Assembly: GCA_000611775.1 (NCBI GenBank) | Contig: KK106981.1 | Span: 7,090,312-7,154,311 of the forward strand | Length of the DNA stretch: 64,000 nucleotides | From: Umbilicaria muhlenbergii | Lineage: Eukaryota > Ascomycota > Lecanoromycetes > Umbilicariales > Umbilicariaceae | Direction: 5' to 3' | In this document: positions 1 through 12,476 of the stretch, in pieces | Layout of the letters: every line of letters starts with the position of its first letter | How positions within the stretch are numbered: the first letter of the stretch is position 1 | Notes under the pieces: generated by a model | What the model was told of the DNA's origin: nothing | Seen by the model: only the letters and a program-made list of their open reading frames with translations | Databases searched by the model: none | Translations under genes and position numbers: made by a program

Positions 1-1166
1 ACCATCTCTCAGGCCGTGATGGAAATATCTTCTTACCTCACCAGCCAAAGTAATCGGACGTGAAAGGGTCATCCATGTGACGATCATTGGGGGTAGAGCG
101 TGGGGATGGAAGTACTTCTGTACCTGCATTGTGTAACCGTTGGAAATCTGGTAGCCCTAGCTTTCTAATAATAAGGTAAGGTAGGCAGGTAAGGTAAGCG
201 GTCTTGTCTATCGCGCAGGCCGGCCCAATGCTGCCGAGCATGAAGGATGATTCATCAGGCGCGAGTCAAAGAAATGCATGGTCTTTCGAAGCTTAATTGA
301 GACGAGTGCCAACCGTTGTTTAATGATGGAAAGGAAAGCATATGCAAGATGATCGCTGATATCGGAGTAATGATCGGGTGCGTCTTATCAGGCCTACAGG
401 CATTAGTATTGGCGAAGAGAATTTTGCGTGCAGATGTCGGACTTGGGTGGTGTGCTGCAGCTGCCAGCGCTTTTACTCAATGTTACTTCCGCAAATTAAA
501 CAGTGCAGTATCTTTGGAGTCTTGATCTCGACATCTCCCTCGGACTCCTTTCACCGCAGAGAGCCGACTGACTTTCGTAGGACGCCGCAGTGCTCCGCTT
601 CTCCAGACTCGCCCCGAATCTGAACTCTGACTGCGGGAATCTGGCCGAGAGGGGATCCGCGGATTGAGCTTGACGTCGTCTGGAACTGCGTGGCCCCTTC
701 GCTGCCCGTGGCCGTAATTGGATCGTCAGCGGGATTAACGTTCAGAGCGGTCCCTCCCAAAAGCCAGACTAGAGACTGTGGAGAAGCGAGAAGCGACACC
801 ACCTCTTGGCGTGCAACGGCAAGGCCAGCCAAAGGCGAAGGCAGGCTTTCAGTGCTCGCAACGACGCAACGACGCAACGACGCAACGACAATACACTCTC
901 GCTATCGCCATCGCCACTTTCGGAACCACTCGTCCATCAGCTGGTCCTCGACGACGGCTGCCATCAATTGCCATGTATCGCTGACAGTGCCTACCCTACG
1001 CTCGTTGGCCTTGTGTGCCAAAGTGCCAAAGCTTCGACCGCCCTACGGCATCGCAGCCTAGTCCCACTCTCTCGAGTATCGAGGAAGACCGTAAGCTGAG
1101 GCCTCCTCTCAACCTCTAGACGCAGCTGAACGGTTGGAAGTGGAGAGAGACCGTGTTGCTGTAGCT
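1..1166. other. Upstream region of the Mga2/Spt23 gene, no gene seen
   Basis: Short overlapping reading frames on both strands show no recognisable protein and no convincing splice pattern. The stretch probably holds the promoter and 5' UTR of the gene starting at 1167. It contains an 8-bp tandem repeat at 857-888. Confidence 0.5.
857..888. repeat. 8-bp tandem repeat, four copies
   Basis: The unit CGCAACGA is repeated four times without interruption about 280 bp upstream of the Mga2/Spt23 start codon. It lies in the presumed promoter or 5' UTR. A role is not evident. Confidence 0.85.
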
Positions 1167-4100
1167 ATGACTTCGACCGATGACCCTTTCCCGTCGTCGC
1201 TGCCGCTGCCAGGCTTCGAATCTCCCCGCATCTTCGACTCCGAGATGGCTGGGACCATGGAAGACGGTGGCCTGGAGTTCTTCACTTCTGCTATGCCACA
1301 GGACTCGCCTGGACAGCTATTTGGAGGCGACACACTCGCAACATCGCCGTACCAGTCTCCGATGCCGGTCAAATCCATCAGGGCTCCCTCCGATACGAAT
1401 CGGACGGTAACCGGAGCCGCATTTTCTGCCTCACCCGACAGCTCCTTACAAGATTCGTCGTCGGACTCGTCCGTACGGCATAAGCGCAAAGTCTCATCGA
1501 ATTCTTCGCACTCTGCAATTCCGGGTCGAGACGTCATCATGGCCGATGGTGTACATATGAACCCATGGAAGGATGACGACCCAATGCTGGGCGTGGTCGA
1601 GCCTAACGCCAACTATCTGGCCTCAAACCTGCCCGTTGAGACTAATTTCGAGCTTAGTAACCGGGCCATGGAAAATGATTTTGATTTCGAAAGCGCGGCG
1701 AGTAGTCCGAGTCCTTACGCTACAACATTGACCTCGGGACACGTTGCCAACAACACCGTGCGAGATTTTGCGGTTCCCTACCGGACCTCTCCCAATCAAG
1801 TTCGTAAAAGCAAGGCATCCTCAGTAAGCACAAAAAGTTCGTATGCTGGATACTTGAGAAGCTGATTTGTCTTCGCAGAGTTCCCGGGAGGCATCGCCAC
1901 TGGTGATGACGACCAACATCACTGGCAACACGCAGCATACTCTTCATGAAACAAATTCTTCGATCTCAAGCTCTGGCGGAGAGTTCATAAACGGCGCGTT
2001 ACTGAGCGGTTTCACTCAGGATCCTCACTGGCCGCGAGCCAATGGACTGGGCAACAATGATCCATTGCAAGGCTTTCCGACCGTACAACCAACGTTAGGT
2101 AGACCTTTTGCATCTCCGGCTCCATCTTACGGTTCCAAATTTGGGAATTACGTTGCGCGGAGTCTGACAATCCACCCGACCCCTCTCAAATCACGGGTAG
2201 AGACCCAAATTCCTATCAAGATGACTTTGTTTCCTATGCCTTCAGGTGCTACGAAATTACACTTGCCGACACACACAATATCGAAACCGAAGCTGTTGGC
2301 AAAGCCAACGCCGTTGAGAAGCCCAGATATGCTGGAACTACACACCATGTTGGTCTGCACGAGCGCCATGCAGGACACTGCCAAAAAGCAAAGAGCATTT
2401 GCTCGTGCTGCTGGGTTTGCACCAGAGCCGCGGAAAGCTGAAACTCGACGAGTATCGTCTGGTGACATCCAATCGGAAGACGATGATGACAACAAGCCGC
2501 TTAATGGCGGTGAGGTCAACATCTGCGTCGGCTGCATCACCCGGGAGCGGAAGCGAGCAGCCAGAAAGAAGTCCAAGAAGCCCGAGGAAGAAGAAGCCTG
2601 GCAGCAGGATGAAGCCAAGCGTATTATTGTCTTCAACACGCAGGAGGTCAAGGAATGGCAGAAGCCTTCGACCCCAGCAGAAGCGTTGGATCCCACAGAT
2701 CAAAACTATCCTGGCCCAATATCCGCAGCTGAAATGGCACCGTTCCCAGAAGGGGCGATGCAAGTTGAAGTTCCGATGAGGATTGCTTGTTATTGTCGGC
2801 ACCAGAACGAAAAGCTTGGTTTTCAGTAAGTCTCCCTCCCGGCACGAGCCTTTACTTCAGCTAACCAAAGATAGAGTTATTTTTACCATCAAGGACCACG
2901 AAGACAAGCTGGTAGCGCAAGCGATGACTACTCCTATCATCATCACTGATGATCACAAGACCCACGCAACTCCCGCATCGATGCCGATGCAGAACCCCAT
3001 GTATATTGAGAACCCACCACTACCAGGTGCCGGGGTTTTTGCACGGGAGCCGATAGGGAATTACGCTCCGACTCCCTTCCGCAACGCACATTCGACTACA
3101 GATTTACAAGGCTTGCAACATAATTTTAATCCTCTCCCAATGCAGCAACACGCGGCCCAATTCACGATGATGCACGAAACCTCTCAGAACACCTCGGCAA
3201 CTCTGACTCCTCGCAATCTTTCTCGTCAGGCATCCCCGACAGTGGCGTCGACACCTCTTCATAAAAAGAGGAAGGCAAGTGCTTCAGGAAGAGTCCCAGA
3301 CGGTCTTACTATGACAAGATTACAAACTTCGCAGGAGCAGACGAGCCCCAATGCCAATCCGAACTGGGGCTCTCGGAATGGGAGCATGTCCGCGGGTACA
3401 TCACCCTATCTGCCCAACTATGGTTCGGCTGCACCTATCGAACGATCATACGGAGGACTTCCGATGCCTGGGCAGTACAATACCGGCCCTCCGACGCCCA
3501 ATAGCAACGAGAATGCATTTTTCTCATCCGCGCAGAGATCGCAAAGCTTGGAAAATCTGACGGGCATGCAAGGCATGTTCTCGGCGCCGAGCTCAGCACG
3601 CCAAAGTCGGGTACCCAGTCCCGTGGCAGGTCCTCACAGCAATGGTAATCCGGTGGGTCAGTCACACCCGCAGCCATCTGTAGGGTCAATCTATGGCATA
3701 CCTAACGCCATGAACCCACAACGGCCGCCAACAATCCACAAACTCATTCCAGGCGAGGGCCCTAAATCTGGAGGCATTGAAGTTACGTGCCTTGGAAGCG
3801 GATTTTGCCAGGGACTGGAGGTGATGTTCGGGGACTGTCTTGCTACTACGACAACATACTGGAGTGAGGCGTCTCTGGTATGCCTATTACCACCAGCTTT
3901 ACAGGTTGGCACCGTTGCCGTCACATTCAAGCATAACTATCAACAAACCCTTCAAATGCAACGGTATCAATCATCTCCGCTACCGAAGCAACAAGTTTAC
4001 TTCAAGTATGTTGATGACGACGAACAAGAGCTCTTAAGACACGCTCTTGCGATTGTCAATCGAAAGATGACTGGAAGACTAGAGGACGCTGGTGAGATAG

Positions 4101-5600
4101 CCAGGAGAATCGTCAGTGCTCCGGCGTCGGGAAGCGGATCTTGGGCTCCTAGCCCCTCACAAGGGGGCGATCAGCACCGGCAAGCATCCGGTCTCAACAC
4201 AGCCGTAATGAGCTCGACGGATCTTGAGAATGCTCTGCTGAAGTGCCTCGAGTTGATCGATCTCGATGACAGCCCCTTCCAGGCACGTCTGAATTCCCGT
4301 CGACCAAACGGTCAGGGCATGCTGCATATGGGTGCATCTCTGGGGTACAACCGCTTAGTTGCCGGGCTACTAGCGCGAGGTGCAAACCCCGACCTACGGG
4401 ATCGAAATGGAATGACACCAATGCATATGGCCTCGTTGAACGGACACCTACAAATCGTTCGTCGGCTCAGGCTGGCAGGAGGTGATCCAAATATTCGAAG
4501 CTTACTTGGGTTTACTCCCGCGGATATGGCCTCATCTCAGCCAGTGATCGATGCAACACGGGCTATTCGGAACCATTTCCGCTCACGGAGTGCGGGAGCC
4601 CGTGGTTCTCTTATCCGCAGTGGCGGAAGTAGCGTAACATCGCTCAAATCATGCTGGGAACCCCCTTCATCCGACGTCTCTCTATACACCGATTCTTCCG
4701 CCGACGAGAGCGATGATGAAGACATTGACATTAGGAGAACGAGCGGATCGAGCGCTATGCATGCGGCAGCCCCGGCCCAACTCTGGGCCAGATCAAGACG
4801 CAACAGCGACACCATCGATCCTGAGCATGAGCAGGGATACCCAGAGCATCTCGCGAAAATGGCTGCTTTACTGTCTCCTGCCGCTGCAATGTCTGCTTGG
4901 CGGGATCAACTAGCTGCACAAATTCAGCATTTTCAGCAAAGCGTACATTGGACTCTCCCGAATCTACAGATCCCCACGCTACCGCCGATGCCAAACCTTC
5001 CCGGTTATCAGGCCTACCCTGTGGTGCGAAGGATCAGTTCTCTCGTCCCGCAGCGTAATCCAGGACCGGGATCATCTTCAGGTTATGCCCGAGATGGGAA
5101 GGAGACGGATTACCGTTGGTGGGACCTTTTGACGTGGCCAGCCGCGTCGCCTCCTGCATATGAAGAAATCTACCCTCAAAAGGGTGCAGCAGCTACAGAA
5201 ATAAAGAAAGCCTCAGTTCTATGCGCGGCAGCAGATACTTTACTAGACCGAAAGTGTACCGCAGAATTTGACCAAGTTCAGTTTGAAGATCCCCTGGTCA
5301 TGAGCTCTGTGAAGCTCGGAAAGACAGCGCTCACGAGGCAGCAACAAGAGCAGCTCCTGGCCGCTCATGCGAAGAAAGTCAAGAAATTAAGAAGTGACAG
5401 GAACCTGTTCTTCGTCTGGGTAAGAAAGACCCGAGGAACCTGGTGGGAATAGAAGACTGACAATACTGTAGATACCATTGCTGGTCTTGATAGTTGTTGC
5501 CATGCTGCGAACTCGACTCCCTCAAGCCTGGAATGGCGCTTGCGAAGCATTCACCTATCTCCAGTCTCGGTATCTGGAGCGCGTAGTGGAGGTTTTGTAG
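1167..5600 (+). CDS. mga2: Mga2/Spt23-like membrane-tethered transcription factor
   Basis: In yeast, Spt23 and Mga2 sit in the ER membrane, sense lipid saturation, are processed by the proteasome and activate OLE1. Model: exons 1167-1823, 1879-2825, 2875-5419 and 5472-5600, giving 1,425 aa with all phases consistent. The start is the first in-frame ATG. The N-terminus is long and Ser-rich. A conserved region (about residues 330-560) ends in a stretch reading NEKLGFQ then VIFTIKD across the second intron. An IPT/TIG domain lies near residues 820-915 and ankyrin repeats near 1010-1095 (GMLHMGASLGYNRLV, GMTPMHMASLNGH). The last small exon completes a hydrophobic C-terminal anchor (FFVWIPLLVLIVVAML, about 1379-1396), the expected tail anchor of this family. 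Without that exon the anchor would be lost, which supports the model. The next gene, Trs130, lies on the same strand after about 640 bp. Confidence 0.92.
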
Positions 5601-6240
5601 AAGATTGGCGAAGATGTGCATGGTTTAGGCTTGTTTCGTGCTATGCTTTTGGCAGTTGTGGAAGCGTTGGCGTTTTGCGGAGTTTTCCCTTGGGAGATGC
5701 AACACGGGTCCAGGCATGAATGACGAGGCTATCATGCTCTATATGAACAAGCATTAACGAAGCGGAGGTTGAGCTCACCTCCTCGTTTTTATATCTATCT
5801 CCATTTGGCTCGGTAATCTTTCTTTATTGGTGTACACAGTTGGAGGTTCTGGATAGGGCGATTACTACGGTGGTGGGTAGGATCTATGGAATGCCGAGAC
5901 AGCTACTGACAGCTACTGCAAGCTGCATACCTTTCCGTGAATTGTGTCTCCAGCGGCGTGCATGTAGGATACCGAGTGATTCAGTACAGAATGGTACTGC
6001 CTCCCCTCAGACTTTCGTTGCCTTTCAGCCCTATATCGAATGGCCCGAGCTCAAGGCAATGGTCGTGGAGGTATGCCGTAAGGCACGGGCTGCCACGGGT
6101 ACCAAAGTAGCTCCTACACGCCCACAAGGTACTCTTCAACTTCAGCTATGGAGACTAGCTGAAGATACAATGCAGTTGTGAGATGGCCTGAAGATGGCGC
6201 AGGGTTTCTTTCGCCGTCCTGATACATTGCCGGCGTTGAC
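5601..6240. other. Intergenic region between Mga2/Spt23 and Trs130
   Basis: No coding signal is visible. It should hold the 3' UTR of the upstream gene and the promoter of the downstream one. A pyrimidine-rich stretch near 5780-5830 could belong to either. Confidence 0.5.
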
Positions 6241-9200
6241 ATGGCGGACTCGAACTCCAATAAAGTCACTGGTACGCTGATACCAACGAACGTTACCGTT
6301 AATTCCGCAAATATGAGTACTTGCTGACGACGCATAATACAAAGTCGAGTATAGCGACCCTTCTAGCGTTTACCCTCTAATATCTTCCGATCTACTTGCA
6401 CGGCTGCCACTCCGGAATCTGCACTGGAACTCTTCTTCGCGCCCTTTGCGCTCAATCGACTCTCTGCACATCGAACTTATACCGGACAATAAGCGGAGCT
6501 CCCAGGTTCAGTCTCCACCAGCTTCGTCTGTCGACTCCGGAGATGCTGTATCTGGAGGAGCAACGCAAAGCATTGATAATTATTTGGAGGGTGGAGGCGC
6601 ATGTGGAGGAGATTCTTTGGCACCGAGTAGGGCGGTCGGATCAGGTAGAGATGCAAACACAGAGCCGAGACGAGAACGGAGACATCAGATTCCAGGTCTT
6701 CGACGCACACCCTATCTGAAGGTATATCTACTTCGGTGCGACAATAGCGAAACCTACAAAGGGTCTTCTAGGAGGTTGTTGAGGGAATGGGTTAAAGAGC
6801 ATACACCCCCTTCTCAAAACAGCGCCACTATCAACACGCAGGAGAACCACGATGCGTTTGAATGGCTCATAGTTCACGTTGTCGTACCTGACACACCTGC
6901 TGCAGAACAATCTCGCCCTTCGGCAAGTGTGAAGAGTGAGGATGGCGCAGAGAGGTCGAACAGCTCGTCCCGATGGCCTGGACGTAGCTCCTCTAGTATT
7001 CTTGACAAGATACGTTCTGATTTTAATGGCACATCGAAGTCCGCCGTTGATCGGGTTGCTCAAATCCACGTTGCAAAATCCCCGGTTCACGGCCCAGTCA
7101 CTACCAACCTCGCACATGCTTCGACCACTAATGGCCAAGGAGATACCAAAGTTGGAGAAACAGGGTGGGAGGATCTCGTTGGCAAGATGAAGTCACTGAT
7201 CTTAGCGTCCTTTGATTTACGTGTGCGACAATACGAGGAAGACATTCGCGAGAGAGACTCTCAAAGGAACCTACCTGGATGGAATTTTTGCACCTTCTTC
7301 GTTCTCAAAGAAGGTCTTGCACGAGGCTTTGAGAGCGTTGGGCTAATCGAAGATGCATTGATGGGCTACGATGAGCTAGCTGTCGGTCTCGATCTCATTA
7401 TCCGCGAACAGAGCAAGACCCAATCTGGTGTAGCACACGGAGGGCTGTTCCTTGACTATACCCCAGAGCTCTCTCAGCAGGTCAAGCAAGCATTAGTGGA
7501 AGGGCGACCCCCTAGATCCAATGAGTGTGGCAGTGGCGATACCTCCCGAGAGAGTGGGCAACAGAGTAGACATAGCGACGTCTCGTTGGGCACTTTTCTT
7601 CTCGATACAGATAGAAAAGCATATCGAGAACTCATTCTTGGAAACAATATCTCCGCCTTTGATTTCCAGTGCTACGTTTTCGCTAGACAAGTGTCGCTGC
7701 TCCTAAGGCTGGCGAGGCCGTCTTCGTCGAGTAAAGCTTCCGAAACCAGACCGTCTGGTGACAAACAGCCGGAAGACCTACTCACAATCGCCGACGTCTG
7801 CCGAAGGGCGGCTGACTTCATCACTCTTGCCGCTCGTATGCTTAGGGAAGATATAAGTCATTCATCAAGGCACGATGGGCTGATCAATGACATGCGTGAC
7901 AAAATTACTGCAAAGGCATATGACAACACGATTGATAACCTAATCGCAGCCTGGACATTTTCTGCTACTCACCAGATGCTTCGATGTACGTCTGTCATGT
8001 CTGCCGCGGACATGAGGCACTCAGAAAGCCAGGCAATGAAACCGCCTAGTAGCGAGGCCAGCCAGGGAGACCGGCCTCAAGACCTTGCCGTAGGAGCTCC
8101 CAGGGTTCGGCAGGATCCCCTTTCTACTACAACAAGCTCGCTATCGCTGAGCAACACGCGAATGACTACTATGTCTAATCACGAGAAAGCCTCCTCGGAT
8201 GGCCCGTTTGGTCTACGGAAACCGATGCCGACAGGTCCTATCCAAAACGGCATCGAAGAAGTAGCGGCATACAGGGCAAATCTATGCCTCCTTGGCAGAC
8301 GCGCTCTTAGTAGCGTAGGAGCTCGGTATGGATGGCGGACCGGATGGGCTGAGATGGCTACAGAGTCACTTGCGACGAACGGGCACTTGGATGAAGTGTC
8401 CTTGGACCACAGGGGAACTCCAGATGTGGATGAACTGGGTCCGCGAGATTCTGATAATGCTTCAACCAACCTCTCTGGTCTGAACGATGAAACGCTCCGT
8501 GTGGCTCTCAGCAGCAAAGCCAAATTCTACGCACAATATGAGGCAGGCAACAGTAAATCTTGTTGCAGGAGGTAAACGCACTAACATGACAAGCAGAATA
8601 TGACCGCGTCCGCTCTTCAACAGTATCATCTGGGTAAGAGACCCAACACCGCGGAAGCTTTGACGGCAGACATGGCAGGGCTTCGTTTGTAAGATCATCC
8701 CAACGACCATGGGTTGAGAGCCTCAGCTAAACAGTGTAGTTTTCTTGAAGATTACGCAGGGGCTGCATCCTTTTTTCAAAAAATGGCTCCCTTTTATGCC
8801 GAGCGTAGTTGGAGCTTTTTGGAAATAACGATGCTTCAGATGCACGCGCAGTGCCTCAAAAAGCTGGAGAAGACAGAAGAGTATATACACATGGTCTTGA
8901 AGATCCTTGCGAAGTGGGTCGGGAGGAGAAAAACATTATCTCTCTGGGATGGTAGGCCAGCGTTTAGAAGGGCCGCACTGGATCAAGATGATCATGATCT
9001 GGGGAATGTAGGATCGAAAAGCTACCTTGAAGACCTCTTGCTATCTTCCAAAGTCTTAAAGCAACAGGTTTCAGTGCCCCTGAGCAAGTACTTTGGACCT
9101 GTCTCGGTGGATCCGTACATACGACATTACGCGGACAAAGATGGCTTTCAACTACAGCTACGCTTACATTATCTGTTGCCAGAACCTATGCAAGCTCAAC

Positions 9201-11188
9201 AAGTGAGGGTGAGACTCGTTAGCTGTGGGGAAGGGCAGCCACGCGATATTTGGCTGGCGGCTGATCAAGCCCAATTCATGGAAGCTGGTACTGTTAAGGT
9301 GATGGTAAGCTCAAAGGTATGCAAGCGTTTTCACAATCAAATAGAAACTAGCTTACGGCCTGTCCAGGTTCTCTTACCAGGGGCTTATAAAGTGGACAAG
9401 GTCGAAATCATCTCAGAGAATATCTGTTTTCACCACGACTCACTGCCCACGAGCAACGCCTCTACGCTCGCAGGACCCGGGAACTCTGTTGATGTAGACA
9501 AGTCTCGGTCAAGCTTCATTTTGGTATGGTCGAAACCCAGCGCCTTAGAAGCTCGAATGTTTCTGTGCAAGTCAATTCACCTCGAGAAGCCAAAGTCCGT
9601 AGAGATCAAGATTTCTACTGGATGGAACGATATCACCAAAGGGGAGCTTCTAGTACGAGCTGCATCTGCAGGGCTTAGATTGGATACGGCGGACGCGGTC
9701 ACTGTGGATAGCAGCACCTCGATAGGCGAGAAAGCTCAACCTGGCGTGGTGGCATTCGGACAGATTCCTGCGGCATCTGACATGACGGTTAGGATACCGT
9801 ATAGACTTGAGAATGATCTCAATGAGATAAGTGTGAAGGTCGAGGTTTCATATTCGACGTCCAAAGGGGACTTCGTCTATACTTGCAACCCAACCATATC
9901 CGTCGTATTACCGTTGGGTGTCAACGTCCAGGATGTCTTCAAAGAACGAGCTTTATTCTCGCGGTTCACTGTCAACGCTGCGACTCTAATTCCACTGCGT
10001 CTTCTGGGATGTGATCTTGAAGGCTCCAGGGACTTTGACGCATTCTCGCCACCTTTGGGAGGAGCTGGCATTGACATCTTCAGTCGGCAGCCGGCATCGT
10101 TATTGTACAAAATATGCAGAAAGGAAAGGGGCGGGAGCTCGGAGGCAGAGCATGGATTGCAGATGAAGCTGTCAATGCAACTTACTTATCAATGCCTGGA
10201 TGATGAAATACTCACTGCGGTCGAGACAGCATTCTCAGCTGCTCTGAAGGACAGCCCGTTTCAAGAACTTTCTCGTCTTCTAGTGCCAGCGCTGCTGACA
10301 ACGCTCCGTACCCGGCTTACCGTCAATGATCTTGAGGCAATTGGCATGCTACGTGAAGTTGATGTGGGTAAATTCGATCATTCACAATGGGACCGAACAC
10401 TCGCAGGGCTTCGACCTGAGCTACGGGGGAAACTAGCGAACTGGTTGACGGAATGGCATGAGGTCCGTCGTCAGCCTCTAGCGGACTTGAAGACCTATAC
10501 TAATAACCGCGCAGAAGCACTCACTCATCCTACTTCCGGACGCTCTCCATAAAGAACGATGCAGGCACATCACCATCCCGGTCGAAATACCGCAGATGCA
10601 CGTCGTCCACACAGCGGAGCTACGCCTGCATCTTGGGCGTGATGAGACGTCGCCGCAACCGGCGCTTGCTGCGTTGGGCCAAGTCATCCCAGCGACTCTG
10701 ACGCTCAGACATACTCGCAAATGGGATACCGGCGGCGCCTCGGCCCACGCCGACTTGATCGAATTCTACTACGAGATACACGCAAGCCCGGAAACGTGGC
10801 TGATCGGCGGTCAGAAAAGAACGCACTATAGCGCCAAGGTTAGCCCATGCCGTCAATTTGCCGCTGTCTTAAGCTTAAGCTAAATATGGTACTATAGGAA
10901 GACGAAGCCCTTATGTTTTCCATCATGTTGATCCCTCAGCGCGCAGGCCACTTGCTCTATCCCACCGTCGAAATTAGGGCTCGGGCTCCTCGGACTCAGG
11001 ATACTCGGCATGAAACTTCTCGGCTCACACCTCCTATCGGCTGCGAGACCGACTACGTCAATCAGGGGCAGACGCTACTTGTTTTGCCTAATATGAGTAG
11101 TGTGACTGTGAGTCTGGATTCTGGGGGCGCCGCTGGTGGCGCTTGGGTCGTTGAGTCGAGGGCGAGGGTCGAGACTACGCAGGGTTGA
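6241..11188 (+). CDS. trs130: TRAPPII complex subunit Trs130 (TRAPPC10-like)
   Basis: Trs130 is a TRAPPII-specific subunit needed for Ypt31/Rab11 activation at the late Golgi. Exon 1 (6241-6271, MADSNSNKVT) splices to 6345, giving the family N-terminus VEYSDPSSVYPL and LPLRNLHWNSSSRPLRSIDSLHI. Further exons: 6345-8542, 8597-8688, 8740-9316, 9368 to about 10838, and 10898-11188. The 51-nt intron at 9317-9367 is in frame and open, but removing it restores a contiguous family block (VKVMVSSK then VLLPGAYKVDKVEI). The intron at 8543-8596 needs a GC donor. Between about 10490 and 10553 the frame must change by one base to reach HITIPVEIPQMHVVHTAEL; no GT-AG intron explains this. The product is about 1,550 aa. 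The C-terminus (PATLTLRHTRKW and the last exon) is typical. Identification is firm; the model around 10.5 kb is not. Confidence 0.88.
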
Positions 11189-11316
11189 TGTGTCGGTTCT
11201 TGTTTCGACATCTGCCCTCGGCGCATGGGCATGCGGATGGTTGTCTCGGCGACTATGAACCGAAATCTGTCTGAGCTGTAGTGGAGCACCGGGCCAAGCG
11301 CCACGGAAGGTCCTCC

Positions 11317-11330
11317 GTACTCCGGAGTAC
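11317..11330. repeat. 14-bp palindrome containing the TACTCCG motif
   Basis: GTACTCCGGAGTAC is a perfect inverted repeat about 130 bp after the Trs130 stop codon. It is one of several TACTCCG(T) copies in intergenic DNA of this window (see findings). Function unknown. Confidence 0.7.
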
Positions 11331-12341
11331 CCCCAAGTCATCACTGCGATGTCCTGTCTTGGCGCCAATGTCGAGTGCGTCAGATCTGAGGGAGTGGCGT
11401 CCAAGCTTATAGGTGCGTAGTGCTTGCTGTGGAACTGGTGGAGCGGACAGGTACGGGCCTTGGGGGGAGAGCTGGAGAAGTGCCTAGAGGGCAAGGCAGA
11501 TTCGGCATAGATTTCCCCGGTTTGGGAAGGGTTGGGAAGGCTATCGGTTCGGCTGTGAGAGAATAGCTAGGATAGACTTGTTCAATTAACTGAAATGCAC
11601 GTTTGACCTACAGATTACTTGACGAGATCCACGATCGTTTTGGGTGTAACTGTGATCTTGATGTGTTACTTCTAGCGCCAGGACGGAGGCGTCAGTAGAA
11701 GATTATGGGTATGGACTTAACCGAGGGTGCTGTCGTCAGGTGACGTGGCTGAGGTTATGGCTGTAGGTCCACCAACAAGGACAGGACCTGCTGACGATGC
11801 GTTGGGATGTAGTCGACGGCTGTCTTCCTCTACACCTAAGCGTACGGTCGATTGGCAAGTCCATTCTACGCCACCATGTTTTGTCGTTGTAAGTTCGGGC
11901 CTATGAATGGAACCGCCAAGTTTGTTGCAGACCTACTGCTCGCTAGCTTTATGGATTATTATGGTTTGAGAGATAGGTCAGGTCTGCTCCTGTGCACAAT
12001 TACATCTCTTTCCTTTCCCTACGTGTTCTTGTTCTTTCTCTTGTATCCGTCTGGTCTCTCTCCCCGCTTCCTGCTGCTTCCTCAACCTTTTCCCTTCTCT
12101 TCCCAGTCGCTCTTCTCCTCTCTCCTGACACCTTTCCTTGTCTCCTTGTTCTTCCACCCCCTCCCGTTAGTCTCTACCTCTCTTCCCTCTCCTCTCTGGC
12201 GTCCTTCTTTCCCTCTTCCCCATTTTCTCTCTTTCGCTTCTCCCCTTCCCATCTCGCCCTTTCCATCTCGCCCCTCTCCCCCCTCCCTTCTCCCCTCTCC
12301 CCCCTTCTCACCGCTCCACCCCTTCCCCTCCCCCAAACCCC

Positions 12342-12476
12342 TTAATCCATCATAGCACTCGTCCCATCCGCCGTCCCATCGCTCGACTTGACCGCATAAA
12401 CCACCGATCCACCCACAGCCACAACCACAAACAACACCACCACGACCAGGGCGATAATCGCGTTGGGGGCTAACAT
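12342..12476 (-). CDS. Possible small single-span membrane protein (44 aa or last exon)
   Basis: The minus strand encodes MLAPNAIIALVVVVLFVVVA followed by VGGSVVYAVK and a short polar, acidic tail ending AMMD, then a TAA stop. The hydrophobic run of about 20 residues would be one membrane span. The same frame stays open upstream to about 12530 (PELASPVNRSIAR before the Met), so this may be the last exon of a longer protein whose first exon I could not place. No family is recognised. Hydrophobic runs can arise by chance, so confidence is low. Confidence 0.3.
   Translation of the reverse strand: MLAPNAIIALVVVVLFVVVAVGGSVVYAVKSSDGTADGTSAMMD

Noticed and set aside
11852-12355. Long open frames on both strands in the CT-rich stretch
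   Set aside because: The sequence is nearly all pyrimidine, which cannot form stop codons on one strand; the products are Ser/Pro/Leu/Phe or Gly/Glu/Arg repeats without domains.
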